Counted from the first letter of the stretch, positions 9,312 through 19,507 are shown. The stretch is DNA of 64,000 nucleotides from Mesobacillus sp. AQ2 (GCF_030122805.1 NZ_CP126080.1:3663001-3727000); one strand, 5' to 3'. The notes: generated from the letters alone by a model not told the origin. Program-made: numbers and translations.

Positions 9312-9794
9312 TTACTGATTCAGTTTGCTTTCTGTTTCATCAAAAGCCTTTTGTGTTTCTTCAAGCTTTTTCTGAATTTCTTCTCCAGTGGCCGTATGCG
9401 TATTATCCATGGAGCTTGTCTCTGCCATGGAAGTTGGCACTTCCTGCAGCGGGTCTTCCTCGGAAACAGAAGAAGATGTTCCGTCCTGGTTTTTCATGTC
9501 CTTCACTTTGTTAACAAGATTAGAAGACTGCTGTGTCACAGTTTCTTTTAGCCCGCCTGCCTTCTCCTTCGCTACAGAAGCGAGATCCACGCCTTTGGTT
9601 TTAAGTGTTGAAGTTTGCTCATTGAGCGATCCACGCAACTCTTTCCCTGACTTCGGAGCCAGCAATAATGCCGCGATTGCCCCGGCAAGGCCGCCAACAA
9701 TCGCACCAGTAACAAAATCTCTGGAATTGTTGTTATTACTGTTACTGTCCCTCATTGATCCATTAACATCATATTGACTTTGTTCCCTGTTCAT
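9312..9794 (-). CDS. ytxH: YtxH-domain general stress protein
   Basis: 160 residues from the ATG at 9792-9794, which follows GGTGGAG. A glycine-rich hydrophobic segment with the YtxH signature (AIVGGLAGAIAALLLAPKSG, about residues 30-50) is probably a single membrane anchor. The rest is polar, Q/E/K-rich and likely helical (LNEQTSTLKTKG and onward). Molecular function is unknown in the family. It is the second gene of an operon induced by general stress in B. subtilis; ytxG ends 18 bp upstream of the start. Confidence 0.88.
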   Translation of the reverse strand: MNREQSQYDVNGSMRDSNSNNNNSRDFVTGAIVGGLAGAIAALLLAPKSGKELRGSLNEQTSTLKTKGVDLASVAKEKAGGLKETVTQQSSNLVNKVKDMKNQDGTSSSVSEEDPLQEVPTSMAETSSMDNTHTATGEEIQKKLEETQKAFDETESKLNQ

Positions 9795-9811
9795 TTTATC
9801 TCCACCTTTCA

Positions 9812-10291
9812 TTAATACCTAACACGTTCTCTTTGCCTCGCTACCATCTGTTCGCCTTCCATTTGATGGTCAATTCGTGCTGTTTTTTTTGACTGCCACT
9901 TGTCCTTCAACTCAAGGAATACATTGCTCCACTGAACAACCTGTGAAATCTTGTCCTTATTCCTGTCAATCTGAAGGTCAACCATTGTTTGAACATTATG
10001 GATCGATTGGTTGAATCTCTGAACAGAATTTCCTACATCCTTCACAGCATTAATGACACCGTTCAAGCTCTCAGATTTTCTGGAAATATCGTCAGCCAAA
10101 TTGTTTGTTTTATGCAGAAGCTCCGTTGTTTCTCGAGTCACACCATCCAACTGCTTCTCCAGGCCATCAAGCGTGCCTGACACACTGTCTAAAGTTGTTT
10201 GCAAAGATTTTAGAGTTTTGGATAATGAAACTACCAAAACTAAGAATGCGATTGCTATTACCGCAACACTTAAATACAAAATAATTTCCAC
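9812..10291 (-). CDS. ytxG: YtxG, DUF948 membrane protein
   Basis: 159 residues, GTG start after GGAGGTG. One N-terminal membrane segment (residues about 3-23) is followed by a long heptad-rich coiled coil of the DUF948 family, whose function is unknown. It heads the ytxG-ytxH-ytxJ operon. The sigma-B-like promoter directly upstream agrees with its known status as a general stress gene in B. subtilis. Confidence 0.9.
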   Translation of the reverse strand: MEIILYLSVAVIAIAFLVLVVSLSKTLKSLQTTLDSVSGTLDGLEKQLDGVTRETTELLHKTNNLADDISRKSESLNGVINAVKDVGNSVQRFNQSIHNVQTMVDLQIDRNKDKISQVVQWSNVFLELKDKWQSKKTARIDHQMEGEQMVARQRERVRY

Positions 10292-10322
10292 TGTTGAACA
10301 CCTCCGTTAGCATATGTACATT

Positions 10323-10347
10323 TTACCCAGCATAAGGCGACGTAAAC
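10323..10347 (-). promoter_or_regulatory. Sigma-B-type promoter of ytxGHJ
   Basis: On the minus strand GTTTAC (10342-10347), 13-bp spacer, GGGTAA (10323-10328). The sigma-B consensus is GTTTAA-N12-15-GGGTAT, so ten of twelve positions agree. It lies about 32 bp before the ytxG start. Confidence 0.7.
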
Positions 10348-10570
10348 CACCTTGTCCATTAACTATTTCAATAGACACATCCCCTTTTCCTTCCTCTCTT
10401 AGCATATCTTTCTACAACATAAAATTCCAGTTAAGTGATTATATATATTTAAGTTTTGCAGGAAGATAATATGGTTAAAAAGTGAGATTTCTTGCATTGC
10501 TGATAGCTTTTTGGGCATCCCTGTTTGAGGTGCGAAGCAGAATTTAACAGGTTTTCTCATATATCTGCTC

Positions 10571-11725
10571 AACCTGTCAAGATTCCATGCCTTTTTTGAC
10601 AGCTTTTCCACTTTCCCTGCTCAACCTGTCAAAATCCCATGCTTTTCTTGACAGCTTTTCCCACTCAACCGCCCAACTTGTCAAGATTCCATGCTTTTTT
10701 TGACAGCTTTTCCTCTTCACCAGCCAAACCTGTCAAGATTCTCTGCTTTTTTTGACAGCTTTTCCCCTTCACACGCTCAACCTGTCAAGATTCCATGCTT
10801 TTCTTGACAGCTTTTCTCCTTAACCAGCTCAACCTGTCAAGATTCTCTGCTTTTTTTGACAGCTTTTCCTCTTCACCAGCTCAACCTGTCAAGATTCTCT
10901 GCTTTTTTTGACAGCTTTTCCCCTTCACCCGCTCAACCTGTCAAGATTCCATGCTTTTTTTGACAGCTTTTCCTCTTCACCCGCTCAACCTGTCAAGATT
11001 CCATGCTTTTTTTGACAGCTTTTCCTCTTCACCAGCCAAACCTGTCAAGATTCTCTGCTTTTTTTGACAGCTTTTCCCCTTCACACGCTCAACCTGTCAA
11101 GATTCCATGCTTTTCTTGACAGATTTTCTCCTTAACCAGCTCAACCTGTCAAGATTCTCTGCTTTTTTTGACAGCTTTTCCTCTTCACCAGCTCAACCTG
11201 TCAAGATTCTCTGCTTTTTTTGACAGCTTTTCCTCTTCACCAGCTCAACCTGTCAAGATTCTCTGCTTTTTTTGACAGCTTTTCCCCTTCACCCGCTCAA
11301 CCTGTCAAGATTCTCTGCTTTTTTTGACAGCTTTTCCTCTTCACCCGCTCAACCTGTCAAGATTCCATGGTTTTTTTGACAGCTTTTCTCCTTAACCAGC
11401 TCAACCTGTCAAGATTCCATGCTTTTTTTGACAGCTTTTCCTCTTCACCCGCTCAACCTGTCAAGATTCCACGCTTTTCTTGGCAGCTTTTCCACTTTTC
11501 CTGCCCAACCTGTCAAGATTCCACGCTTTTCTTGGTAGCTTTTCCACTTTTCCTGCCCAACCTGTCAAGATTCCATGCTTTTCTTGACAGCTTTTCCGCC
11601 TATCCAACTCAACCTGTCAAAATAAACTGCTGATTCTGACAGCTTCCCTCCTTCTCGAGTCCAACCTGTCAAAATCCCATGCTTCTTTTAACAGATGTTT
11701 CCCTTTACCAATCCAAACTGTCAGA
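10571..11725. repeat. 52-bp tandem hairpin array, 22 units plus a partial
   Basis: Units begin AACCTGTCAA at 10571 and then every 52 bp to 11663, with a decayed start at 11715: 22 consecutive intervals of exactly 52 bp with no indel. Each unit contains CTGTCAA, a 15-nt loop and TTGACAG, a 7-bp hairpin, then a C/T-rich linker of about 23 nt. Units 3-6 (10675-10882) recur almost unchanged at 10987-11194, showing block duplication. The array fills the divergent gap between ytxG and the aminopeptidase gene. No convincing gene lies inside; an ORF at 11367-11633 is just the repeat translated. Confidence 0.95.
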
Positions 11726-11812
11726 ACTCTTGAAAGGAATTGAGCACAAATTTCGGCGTTTCGGTTACAATATGATTATGTGTTAAATTTTACATACTTA
11801 GGAGTGATTCAT

Positions 11813-12928
11813 TTGAAAGACCCACGTATACAGAAGCTGGCGAAAAACCTGATCAATTACTCTGTCAAGCTTCAAAAAGGAGAAAAAGTCCTGATTGAGA
11901 ACTTCGGCCTTCAGTGTGAGCTTGTTACGGCCCTTGTAAAAGAAGCCTACGAGGCTGGCGGTTATCCCTTCGTATCCTTGAAGGACCACCAGGTGGACCG
12001 GGCGCTGCTTATGGGTGCTCAGCAGGAGCAGTTTGATATGATTGCTGACTTTGAAGCCAATGTAATGAGTAAAATGGATGCGTACATCGGGCTGCGTTCT
12101 GGAGATAACATCAACGAGCATGCTGATGTCCCGGCAGACAAAATGAAAATCCATGGCAGTACAGTCGGCAAAAAAGTCCATCGGGATATTCGCGTTCCAA
12201 AAACGAAATGGGTTGTCCTACGCTACCCGAACTCAGCAATGGCACAGCTTGCTAAAATGAGCACGGAAGCTTTCGAGGACTTCTATTTCGATGTCTGCAA
12301 CCTCGATTATGGCAATATGGACAAGGCAATGGACAGCCTTGCAGAGCTGATGAATCGCACAGACAAGGTAAGAATCACTGGATCAGGGACAGACCTGACT
12401 TTCTCCATCAAGGATATCCCGGCAGTTAAATGTGCCGGCGAGCTGAACATTCCAGATGGCGAAGTTTATACAGCACCTGTACGCGATTCGGTCAATGGTG
12501 TGATAACATACAATACTCCTTCCCCTTACCAGGGTTTCACCTTTGAAAATGTGAAGCTGACCTTCAAGGATGGAAAAATCGTGGAAGCGACTGCGAATGA
12601 TACAGATCGCATCAACAAGATTTTCGATACCGACGAAGGAGCAAGGTATGTTGGAGAATTTGCGATTGGCGTGAATCCATACATCCTCCACCCGATGCAG
12701 GACATCCTGTTCGATGAAAAAATCGATGGAAGTTTCCACTTCACACCAGGACAATGCTATGATGATGCATTCAATGGCAATCATTCCAACATCCATTGGG
12801 ATATGGTCAATATTCAGCGTCCAGATTACGGCGGCGGAGAGATCTATTTCGATGATGTCCTGATCCGAAAAGACGGCCGATTTGTCATTCCGGAATTGGA
12901 AGGCTTGAATCCCGAAAACCTAAAATAA
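11813..12928 (+). CDS. ampS: M29-family aminopeptidase (AmpS/PepS-like)
   Basis: 371 residues from a TTG at 11813-11815 that follows AGGAGTGA; the longer frame starting at 11780 has no ribosome site. A cytoplasmic metallo-aminopeptidase of the M29 (thermophilic AmpS/PepS) family, using two metal ions. Family segments visible include GEVYTAPVRDSVNG, FTPGQCYDDAFNGNHSNIHWDM and the C-terminal GGGEIYFDD. It stands alone with its own terminator. The symbol rests on family resemblance. Confidence 0.88.
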   Translation: MKDPRIQKLAKNLINYSVKLQKGEKVLIENFGLQCELVTALVKEAYEAGGYPFVSLKDHQVDRALLMGAQQEQFDMIADFEANVMSKMDAYIGLRSGDNINEHADVPADKMKIHGSTVGKKVHRDIRVPKTKWVVLRYPNSAMAQLAKMSTEAFEDFYFDVCNLDYGNMDKAMDSLAELMNRTDKVRITGSGTDLTFSIKDIPAVKCAGELNIPDGEVYTAPVRDSVNGVITYNTPSPYQGFTFENVKLTFKDGKIVEATANDTDRINKIFDTDEGARYVGEFAIGVNPYILHPMQDILFDEKIDGSFHFTPGQCYDDAFNGNHSNIHWDMVNIQRPDYGGGEIYFDDVLIRKDGRFVIPELEGLNPENLK

Positions 12929-12930
12929 CA

Positions 12931-12970
12931 ACAAAAAAGGATGCGGCTCACTTGGCCGCATCCTTTTTTA
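12931..12970 (+). terminator. Terminator of the M29 aminopeptidase gene
   Basis: GGATGCGGC / GCCGCATCC stem flanked by AAAAAA and TTTTTT. Confidence 0.9.
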
Positions 12971-13003
12971 GTATCAGTAAGTATTAATTTTTTTCTTTGA
13001 GAA

Positions 13004-13126
13004 TTGTCCAGCTCCAGCGTCTAGCCCCTCGAGACGCTTCGGTCCTGCCAATGAAGTCAAAGAACGACTTCACTGTCAGGCCCTCCAGCGTTTGTCGGGG
13101 CTGACCAAGGCGCTTACGCTTTTCGC
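13004..13126 (+). repeat. Dispersed intergenic repeat, short copy
   Basis: Runs from TTGTCCAGCTCCAGCG to CGCTTACGCTTTTCG and contains the inverted pair GAAGTC/GACTTC and outer GC-rich arms. A second, longer copy in inverse orientation is at 60768-61007. It ends 1 bp short of the murC stop codon. I recognise this sequence type as recurrent in many Bacillaceae genomes, but cannot give it a family name. Confidence 0.85.
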
Positions 13127-13127
13127 G

Positions 13128-14429
13128 TTACACTTGCAATTGTTTTTCATATGCTTCCTGGAACTTCTGGATATCGCCTGCACCCATAAACAGGATGACT
13201 CCATTGTCATGCTCCTTCAGCAATGTTGTATCATCTTCTGTGATGATTTCAGCGTCATCGATTTTATCTTTAAGATCCGTAATCGATAGTTTTCCATGAA
13301 TCTCACGGGCTGAGCCGAAGATTTCGCAAAGATAAACCTTATCTGCCTTGTTTAGGCTTTCGGCAAACTCATTCAGGAATGCCTGTGTCCTTGTAAAGGT
13401 ATGCGGCTGGAATACAGCAACAATTTCACGATCCGGATACTTTTGCTTTGCCGCATCGATTGTTGCTTTGATTTCTGTCGGATGGTGTGCGTAATCATCA
13501 ATGATGATCTGGTCGGCAACCTTCTTTTCAGAGAATCTTCTTTTAACCCCTTCGAAGGTTTCAAGCTGTTCCTGGATGACCTTTGAGTCGATGTTCTCAT
13601 AATGGCATAATGCAATGACACCAAGTGAGTTCAGCACATTATGGTCTCCAAATGCCGGAATCGAGAACGTGTCATAGAACGTATTCCGGACAAAGACATC
13701 AAAGGTAGTCCCACTTGTTGATTTAATGATATTCCGGGCCTGGAAATCATTTTCCTCCCCAAAGCCATAAAATACGACTGGCACCTTCGCCTGGATTTTT
13801 TGAAGCTGTTCATCGTCACCACATGCGAAAATACCCTTTTTGACCTGCCATGACATCTCCTGGAAAGCCGAGAAGACATCCTCGATATTGGCGAAGTAAT
13901 CCGGGTGGTCGAAATCGATATTCGTCATGATCGCGTAATCAGGGAAATAGGATAGGAAATGGCGGCGATACTCACAGGCCTCAAATACAAAGTATTGAGC
14001 ATCCTTATCACCTTTCCCGGTTCCATCACCAATCAGGAAGGATGTTGGTTTGGCACCCCTCATTACATGCGCAAGCAAGCCTGTAGTCGACGTTTTGCCA
14101 TGTGCCCCTGTAACCGCCACACTCGTGAAGTTCTGCATAAAATCACCAAGGAAACGGTGGTATCTGATGATCGGAAGGCCGAGTTTCATTCCTTCCTGAA
14201 TTTCTTCGTGGGTATCCGGATAGGCATTGCCGGCAATGATTGTCATCCCGGGCTGTATATTTTCCTTATTAAACGGAAGGATCTTTATTCCAGAATTCTC
14301 AAGGGCAACCTGGGTAAAAAAGTGCTTGTCATAATCGGAGCCCTGTACCTGATAATCCATATCATGGAGAACTTGAGCCAAAGCACTCATTCCAGACCCC
14401 TTTATACCTACAAAATGGTAAATAGTCAT
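13128..14429 (-). CDS. murC: UDP-N-acetylmuramate-L-alanine ligase
   Basis: 433 residues from the ATG at 14427-14429, 8 nt after GGAGG. Mur ligase that adds L-alanine to UDP-MurNAc in the cytoplasm, an early step of peptidoglycan precursor synthesis. N-terminal Rossmann motif [17 protein letters not shown]-binding [14 protein letters not shown] (about residues 105-118) and C-terminal [10 protein letters not shown] are intact. The start matches B. subtilis MurC ([11 protein letters not shown]). A possible extended -10 promoter (TGTTATAAT, minus strand 14569-14577) lies upstream. Confidence 0.96.
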   Translation of the reverse strand: MTIYHFVGIKGSGMSALAQVLHDMDYQVQGSDYDKHFFTQVALENSGIKILPFNKENIQPGMTIIAGNAYPDTHEEIQEGMKLGLPIIRYHRFLGDFMQNFTSVAVTGAHGKTSTTGLLAHVMRGAKPTSFLIGDGTGKGDKDAQYFVFEACEYRRHFLSYFPDYAIMTNIDFDHPDYFANIEDVFSAFQEMSWQVKKGIFACGDDEQLQKIQAKVPVVFYGFGEENDFQARNIIKSTSGTTFDVFVRNTFYDTFSIPAFGDHNVLNSLGVIALCHYENIDSKVIQEQLETFEGVKRRFSEKKVADQIIIDDYAHHPTEIKATIDAAKQKYPDREIVAVFQPHTFTRTQAFLNEFAESLNKADKVYLCEIFGSAREIHGKLSITDLKDKIDDAEIITEDDTTLLKEHDNGVILFMGAGDIQKFQEAYEKQLQV

Positions 14430-14692
14430 ATAAAGAACCTCCAACAACGTCTGTATGTAACACAGTATATGACAGATATCCTGTTTTGCTCATTTAGCCT
14501 GTCTCCCTTAAGAAACTGCCGCACGAGCCAACTTAATCTTATCTATCTTATCTCTCATGTATTGAATCATTATAACATCATTACTGTAAATTACACAGTT
14601 TCATTCTTATTTCAAAATTATTATAGAAAATGGCAACGTGGATAAATGCACTTTTTCCCTAAGTGAGTTTCTTTTAAACTTCTGTGCCGCGA

Positions 14693-15793
14693 TTAGAATT
14701 CAACTTTTTCAAGACGAGGGTTGGGCCTGAACCTTCTCCCAGATTTCGCCTGATGTTTTCCATTCAGCATCACATTGTCACCGGTAAAACCAATCTTCAA
14801 TTTTAAAAGGCTGCCGCCTACTCCATACATGTCGACTGGAACATTATGCTTTTCGAACTCAAGGATCCTTTTTTCACTGAAGCCGCCGCTGACGACAATT
14901 CTCACATGATGAAAACCTTCATCATCAAGTGCTTTCCTTAAGGCGAAAATCAATTCAGCATTCACACCGCGAGGATCAAACGTTCCAAGCAGATGCTGGT
15001 TCCTGAGGAAATACTGGTCGATCATTGTACGAGAAGTGTCAACCCTTACTCCTTTTAACTTTTCCCCAAATTCCCTCGCGACTTTCAATGAATCTGTAAC
15101 CGCGTCATTATTATAATCCACCAGAGCAATCAGATCATCTTGAGGAAATGTTTCATGATAAGCCTTGGTTGCTGCCAGGATATCACCGTCGAACATCTGG
15201 ATTAAAGCATGAGGCATGGTTCCCATCCCCTGCTTGCCCCACCATTCGTTCATCGCGTGTGTGGCCTGTGCTGTGGCTCCTCCAATGTAGGCAGCATACC
15301 CATCTCCGGCTTGTGTCGTATAATGATCATCACGGTCCCCCATGAAAATCACCGGCTTTTGCTTGCCTGAATGGCTTGCAGCCTTGACGACATTATAAAC
15401 ATTCGTTGCTACAGATGTCCTTCTGGCCAGGATGCCGTCAATGATTCCTTCAAGATAACCGAAACTCTGGTAAGGACCTGTAATGGTCAGGACCGTTTCG
15501 AATGGAGAAATTTTATCTCCATCCTTAAGTGAGTAAATCTCAAGTTCCTCAGGATGGTCGGCAAATGTTTTTACCAGGGCGATGACTTCATCTGTCCCGC
15601 ACAGGACTGCCTCATCTTTTTGAAAAAATTGCATGGTGATGATATTGTCTTCCTGATATTTCTTCACTAGCTCTTGAGTCTTGAGAAAATACACGGCTGA
15701 AAACCAGCCATCCCGGATCCTTTCATCAAACTTAAATGTATGATTGGTCAGGCGGCTGATTTTCCCCTGCATTTTCAATTCAATTTCTTTCAT
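14693..15793 (-). CDS. Nicotinate phosphoribosyltransferase
   Basis: 366 residues; a type II phosphoribosyltransferase fold enzyme expected to make nicotinate mononucleotide from nicotinate and PRPP in NAD salvage. Visible segments: the phosphate-binding region VVSGGFSEKRILEF, and GVRVDTSRTMIDQ. It is shorter than B. subtilis PncB (about 490), and belongs to the compact subfamily. AAGGAG precedes the ATG at 15793. Substrate is from family, not tested. Confidence 0.85.
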   Translation of the reverse strand: MKEIELKMQGKISRLTNHTFKFDERIRDGWFSAVYFLKTQELVKKYQEDNIITMQFFQKDEAVLCGTDEVIALVKTFADHPEELEIYSLKDGDKISPFETVLTITGPYQSFGYLEGIIDGILARRTSVATNVYNVVKAASHSGKQKPVIFMGDRDDHYTTQAGDGYAAYIGGATAQATHAMNEWWGKQGMGTMPHALIQMFDGDILAATKAYHETFPQDDLIALVDYNNDAVTDSLKVAREFGEKLKGVRVDTSRTMIDQYFLRNQHLLGTFDPRGVNAELIFALRKALDDEGFHHVRIVVSGGFSEKRILEFEKHNVPVDMYGVGGSLLKLKIGFTGDNVMLNGKHQAKSGRRFRPNPRLEKVEF

Positions 15794-15876
15794 CCAAAAA
15801 GCTCCTTCAATAACAACCCAACTTCTATATCAGTTATTCCTTATTATAAGTACATGCTAATAAAGAATACCATTTA

Positions 15877-18800
15877 TTAATTGAATGTACTAGTTTCCTG
15901 GAGGGACTCAAGGTCCGAAGCCGTAATAAGGACGTCCCTTGGCTTGCTTCCCTTGCCTTCAGAAATGAACCCTTGCTGCTCCATCATCTCAATCAGTCTT
16001 GCCGCACGGTTATATCCGATTTTGAAACGGCGCTGGACACTTGAAGTAGAAGCGCCTCCCTGATCGATGACAAATTCGCATGCTTCATAAAAGAGTTCAT
16101 CTTCGTCTTCAGTCACCTGGGCTTTTTTCAGCAGTTCATCCTGTTCAAACAAATATTGCGGGTCCCGCTGCTCCCTGACAAAAGCAACAATGTCATCAAT
16201 TTCATTGTCCGTAACGAATGTACCCTGCAGACGGAATGGCTTGGATGAACCATTTTCAAGGAACAGCATATCTCCGCGGCCGAGAAGCTTTTCGGCTCCG
16301 CTGATATCAATAATTGTTCTTGAGTCCACCTGTGAGGAAACAGAGAACGCTATTCTTGTTGGGACATTCGCTTTAATCAATCCTGTAATGACGTCAACAG
16401 ATGGACGCTGTGTCGCAATGATTAAGTGAATACCGCAGGCACGCGCTTTTTGGGCAATCCGGCAAATCGCCTCTTCGACATCACCAGGAGCCATCATCAT
16501 CAAATCTGCCAGCTCATCGATGACAATGACGATATACGGAAGCTTATCAGAAAACCTGCGATGCTTCTCGGCAAGTTCATTGAACCTGCTGATGTCACGG
16601 ACACCTGTATGTGCGAACAATTCGTAACGGCGTTCCATTTCCTCAACTGCCCACTTGAGCGAGGCTGTCGCTGCTTTTACATCAGTGATGACCGGGCTTA
16701 CCAGGTGAGGAATTCGGTTGTAAGGTGCCAATTCAACCATTTTCGGGTCAATCAGCAGCAGCTTCACCTCATCTGGATGGGCCTTATAAAGCAAACTGAC
16801 CAGCATCGTGTTGATGCAGACACTCTTTCCTGACCCGGTCGCACCGGCAATCAATCCGTGCGGCATCTTTTTCAGGTCAGTGACGATTGGATTTCCGGCT
16901 ATATCAAGTCCCAGAGCAACCGACAACGGAGATTCAAGATCCATAAACCCTGCTGACTGCAAAATCTCACTCAATAATACCGGTCTGCTCGTATGGTTCG
17001 GCACCTCGATCCCAATCGTGTGCTTCCCAGGTATCGGCGCTTCAATCCGGATATCCTTTGCCGCAAGGCTTAGCTTGATATCATCTGATAGATTGGTAAT
17101 TTTATTGACTTTCACTCCAGGTTCGGGCTGTACCTCAAATCTGGTAACAGATGGTCCCTGCGTCACGTTGACCACTCTTGCACCAACATTGAAATTCCTC
17201 AGAGTTTCATTGAGCATATGTTCCTGTTCTGCAAGCCATTCCGGGTCTGGAGCCTTGAACACAGGCGGATTCAACAAATCAAGCGGAGGGAAGTCATATA
17301 CCGCTGCCGGATGGACTTCAGAAGGACCATCCGAAATTCGGCCTGCTTTTTCTTCAGCCATAACCGAAGGTGGTGCCAACTCTTCCGCCGGCTGGCTTGT
17401 ATGCATTTTTACCCCTTGTGCTTCTTGTACTGGCACTGTGACCACTTTCTCCTGTGCTGCTGGTTCTGCATTACGTTCGAACGACTGTGCATCCGTCCTT
17501 GTCTCGACTGGATGTGTCTCACGTTCGAACGACTGAGCATCAGCACTTCCCTCGACTGGCTGTGCCTCACGCTCGAATGACTGAGCAACAACGCTTCCCT
17601 CGACTGGATGTGTCTCACGCTCGAACGACTGAGCAACAGCGCTTCCCTCGACTGGATGATTTCCCTGCGTGACACTGTTCGCAGAAGAGGTCACAACTAA
17701 TGAAGATTCCTCAGTTTCTGCCTCTGGATGGACTTCGTTCATTTCTTCAGTTGGCTGCTTTTGTGCATCAGCTTTTCGGCCATCTGTCATGAAAGAAGGA
17801 TATTTAGACATATTGCGTGCTTCCCATTTCCTTTTATCCTGCTTAAGCATGAGGACATTGAAAGGAAGCTGCCTTTTCGGTTCTGCTGTTTTTTCCTCCT
17901 CCTGCTGGAGGTCTTGATCCGTTACAGGCTCTTCGGATGAGTTCTCAGATAGAAGAGTTTCCTCTTCTTCATAAGGCTGAACTGTCTCAGTGTAAGAAAT
18001 CGCCTCTTCTGCTGTGTTTGCCTGAGGGACATTTTCTTGTTTTGCCTCTGCGAAGGTTTGATGATCCTTCTCTTTAGGATTTTCAGATGATGGAGCAGTC
18101 AGCTCTATCGCTCCCTGTACTTTCTCAGCATCATCCTCATGATGTACGAATACTTCTGACTCTTCACGAACCACTGCCGACACATGTTCGTTTTGACGAG
18201 GAGCCAGTACATCTGTAAGTTCATTGACCGCTACGGATTCAGCCGGGAGTTTAACGTCTTCTTCAAGTTCATTCCCTTTTGCGAAAACTTGATGATCGTT
18301 CACTTCACCACGAAGGATTACATCAAGTGCTTCTGTTTCGAGATTGAATTGAGCAATTTCATCCTCTATTTCAGGTGTCTTGATGTCCTGGGTTTCTGCA
18401 AGATCATCTTCTATGTAGTGATCTTGCTCCAGAAGTTTTCCCTGCATTTCAATCTGGGCTGGCTGTTCTAGCAGGACGCCTTCCTGCTTTTCAATTTGGT
18501 CTGCCTGCTCCAGCAGAACTACTTCCTGCTTTTCTATCTGGGCTGGCTGCTCTAGCAGAACTTCCTCCTGCTTTTCAATCTGGGCTGGCTGCTCTAGCAG
18601 AATACCTTCCTGCTTTTCCGTTATCATTGGCTGTTCTGGCTGAATCGGCTCTTTTTGGATAAAATCGATATCACTTCGTATGGGTTGTGATGCTTTGTTT
18701 TCCTGTGCCTTTTCAAACCCCGTCAATTCATACTCTACATCTTCCAGGCTCTTTTGATTCTGCTCTTTCCTTGGCGGCCTGTTGAATGCATAAATCGGAG

Positions 18801-19302
18801 ATGGAATTTCTGTTGGCTTGAATGGCTGCGTGAATTTCGGTTTGCTGTCTTTTCGCGGTTCATATCGAAATTTCGAAGCAGCTTCCTCTGTTCTTCCAGT
18901 CTTCAATGGTTCCTTCACTTTTTCCGCTCGTTTTGTTCTGTGTGTGTCCTTAGTGTCCTCTACAGATTTTCGGCGCGGTCTTTGGTTGGAATCCTGCCGG
19001 GGGATACTGTCATTTTTAAAGCTGAACGAGCCTTTTTCATTGATAAAAGGCTTTATTTCTTCAACCGGGCCAACCCTTTCTTTCCGTTCTTTTCGCGGAG
19101 TCTCATTCCCTGGGTTACCATCGGGAATCAAAGGGAACCGGAACTGCCCCTTTGGATACTGGTACAATACCTTTGCCTCAAGATCCTTCTTTTGGCTGCG
19201 ATCTTGTTTGACTGGTTTTTGAACTGATTGTTCTCTCTCAATATCATCAAATTCATCATCATCATTTTGGAACATCGTAAAAATTCTTTTAATCCAACTC
19301 AA
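15877..19302 (-). CDS. sftA: Soluble DNA translocase SftA (FtsK family), enlarged linker
   Basis: 1141 residues, TTG start after AGAGTGAT. The C-terminal FtsK/SpoIIIE motor has Walker A GATGSGKS (about residue 820), Walker B LLLIDPK (about 847), VIVIDELADLMM and ATQRPSVD. A winged-helix gamma domain follows (about 1065-1130). There are no membrane segments, which marks SftA rather than SpoIIIE; it moves chromosome DNA away from the closing septum. The linker carries two tandem repeats: about 14-residue EKQE..LLEQPAQI units (residues 226-290) and 16-residue HPVEGS..AQSFERE units (546-610). B. subtilis SftA is about 950 residues, so these expansions explain the extra length. Confidence 0.95.
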   Translation of the reverse strand: MSWIKRIFTMFQNDDDEFDDIEREQSVQKPVKQDRSQKKDLEAKVLYQYPKGQFRFPLIPDGNPGNETPRKERKERVGPVEEIKPFINEKGSFSFKNDSIPRQDSNQRPRRKSVEDTKDTHRTKRAEKVKEPLKTGRTEEAASKFRYEPRKDSKPKFTQPFKPTEIPSPIYAFNRPPRKEQNQKSLEDVEYELTGFEKAQENKASQPIRSDIDFIQKEPIQPEQPMITEKQEGILLEQPAQIEKQEEVLLEQPAQIEKQEVVLLEQADQIEKQEGVLLEQPAQIEMQGKLLEQDHYIEDDLAETQDIKTPEIEDEIAQFNLETEALDVILRGEVNDHQVFAKGNELEEDVKLPAESVAVNELTDVLAPRQNEHVSAVVREESEVFVHHEDDAEKVQGAIELTAPSSENPKEKDHQTFAEAKQENVPQANTAEEAISYTETVQPYEEEETLLSENSSEEPVTDQDLQQEEEKTAEPKRQLPFNVLMLKQDKRKWEARNMSKYPSFMTDGRKADAQKQPTEEMNEVHPEAETEESSLVVTSSANSVTQGNHPVEGSAVAQSFERETHPVEGSVVAQSFEREAQPVEGSADAQSFERETHPVETRTDAQSFERNAEPAAQEKVVTVPVQEAQGVKMHTSQPAEELAPPSVMAEEKAGRISDGPSEVHPAAVYDFPPLDLLNPPVFKAPDPEWLAEQEHMLNETLRNFNVGARVVNVTQGPSVTRFEVQPEPGVKVNKITNLSDDIKLSLAAKDIRIEAPIPGKHTIGIEVPNHTSRPVLLSEILQSAGFMDLESPLSVALGLDIAGNPIVTDLKKMPHGLIAGATGSGKSVCINTMLVSLLYKAHPDEVKLLLIDPKMVELAPYNRIPHLVSPVITDVKAATASLKWAVEEMERRYELFAHTGVRDISRFNELAEKHRRFSDKLPYIVIVIDELADLMMMAPGDVEEAICRIAQKARACGIHLIIATQRPSVDVITGLIKANVPTRIAFSVSSQVDSRTIIDISGAEKLLGRGDMLFLENGSSKPFRLQGTFVTDNEIDDIVAFVREQRDPQYLFEQDELLKKAQVTEDEDELFYEACEFVIDQGGASTSSVQRRFKIGYNRAARLIEMMEQQGFISEGKGSKPRDVLITASDLESLQETSTFN

Positions 19303-19466
19303 TTTAAATCACTCTTTCTTTCGCATTTCATTCTTTATTTTAACAGTAAATCAATATTTTTCGAGATAAATTGAAAGAATGAGCATTTTTTACGAGAAGA
19401 ATTCTCCTGAGAGAATCAACTTTAGGCTCAGATATTTACAAAAGCTTACATCAGAAGTACATAAAG

Positions 19467-19492
19467 GAAAAAAAGCCCGTATTATCGGGCTT
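19467..19492 (-). terminator. Terminator of ytpQ
   Basis: AGCCCG / CGGGCT hairpin followed on the minus strand by TTTTTTTCC, just after the ytpQ stop. Confidence 0.85.
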
Positions 19493-19507
19493 CATCTCCT
19501 GTCTATC

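Noticed and set aside
11367-11633. 88-aa protein ORF
   Set aside because: It is the 52-bp hairpin array read in frame; no ribosome site and no non-repeat content.
10574-11720. Tandem sigma-A promoters from the many TTGACA words
   Set aside because: TTGACA is the hairpin arm in both orientations; no TATAAT-like box follows at 16-18 bp.
10571-11725. CRISPR array
   Set aside because: Whole 52-bp units are conserved, with no unique spacers between fixed repeats, and no cas gene is near.
13959-14645. 228-aa ORF on the plus strand
   Set aside because: Antisense to murC; shadow frame.
16808-17536. 242-aa ORF on the plus strand
   Set aside because: Antisense to the sftA linker and motor; shadow frame.
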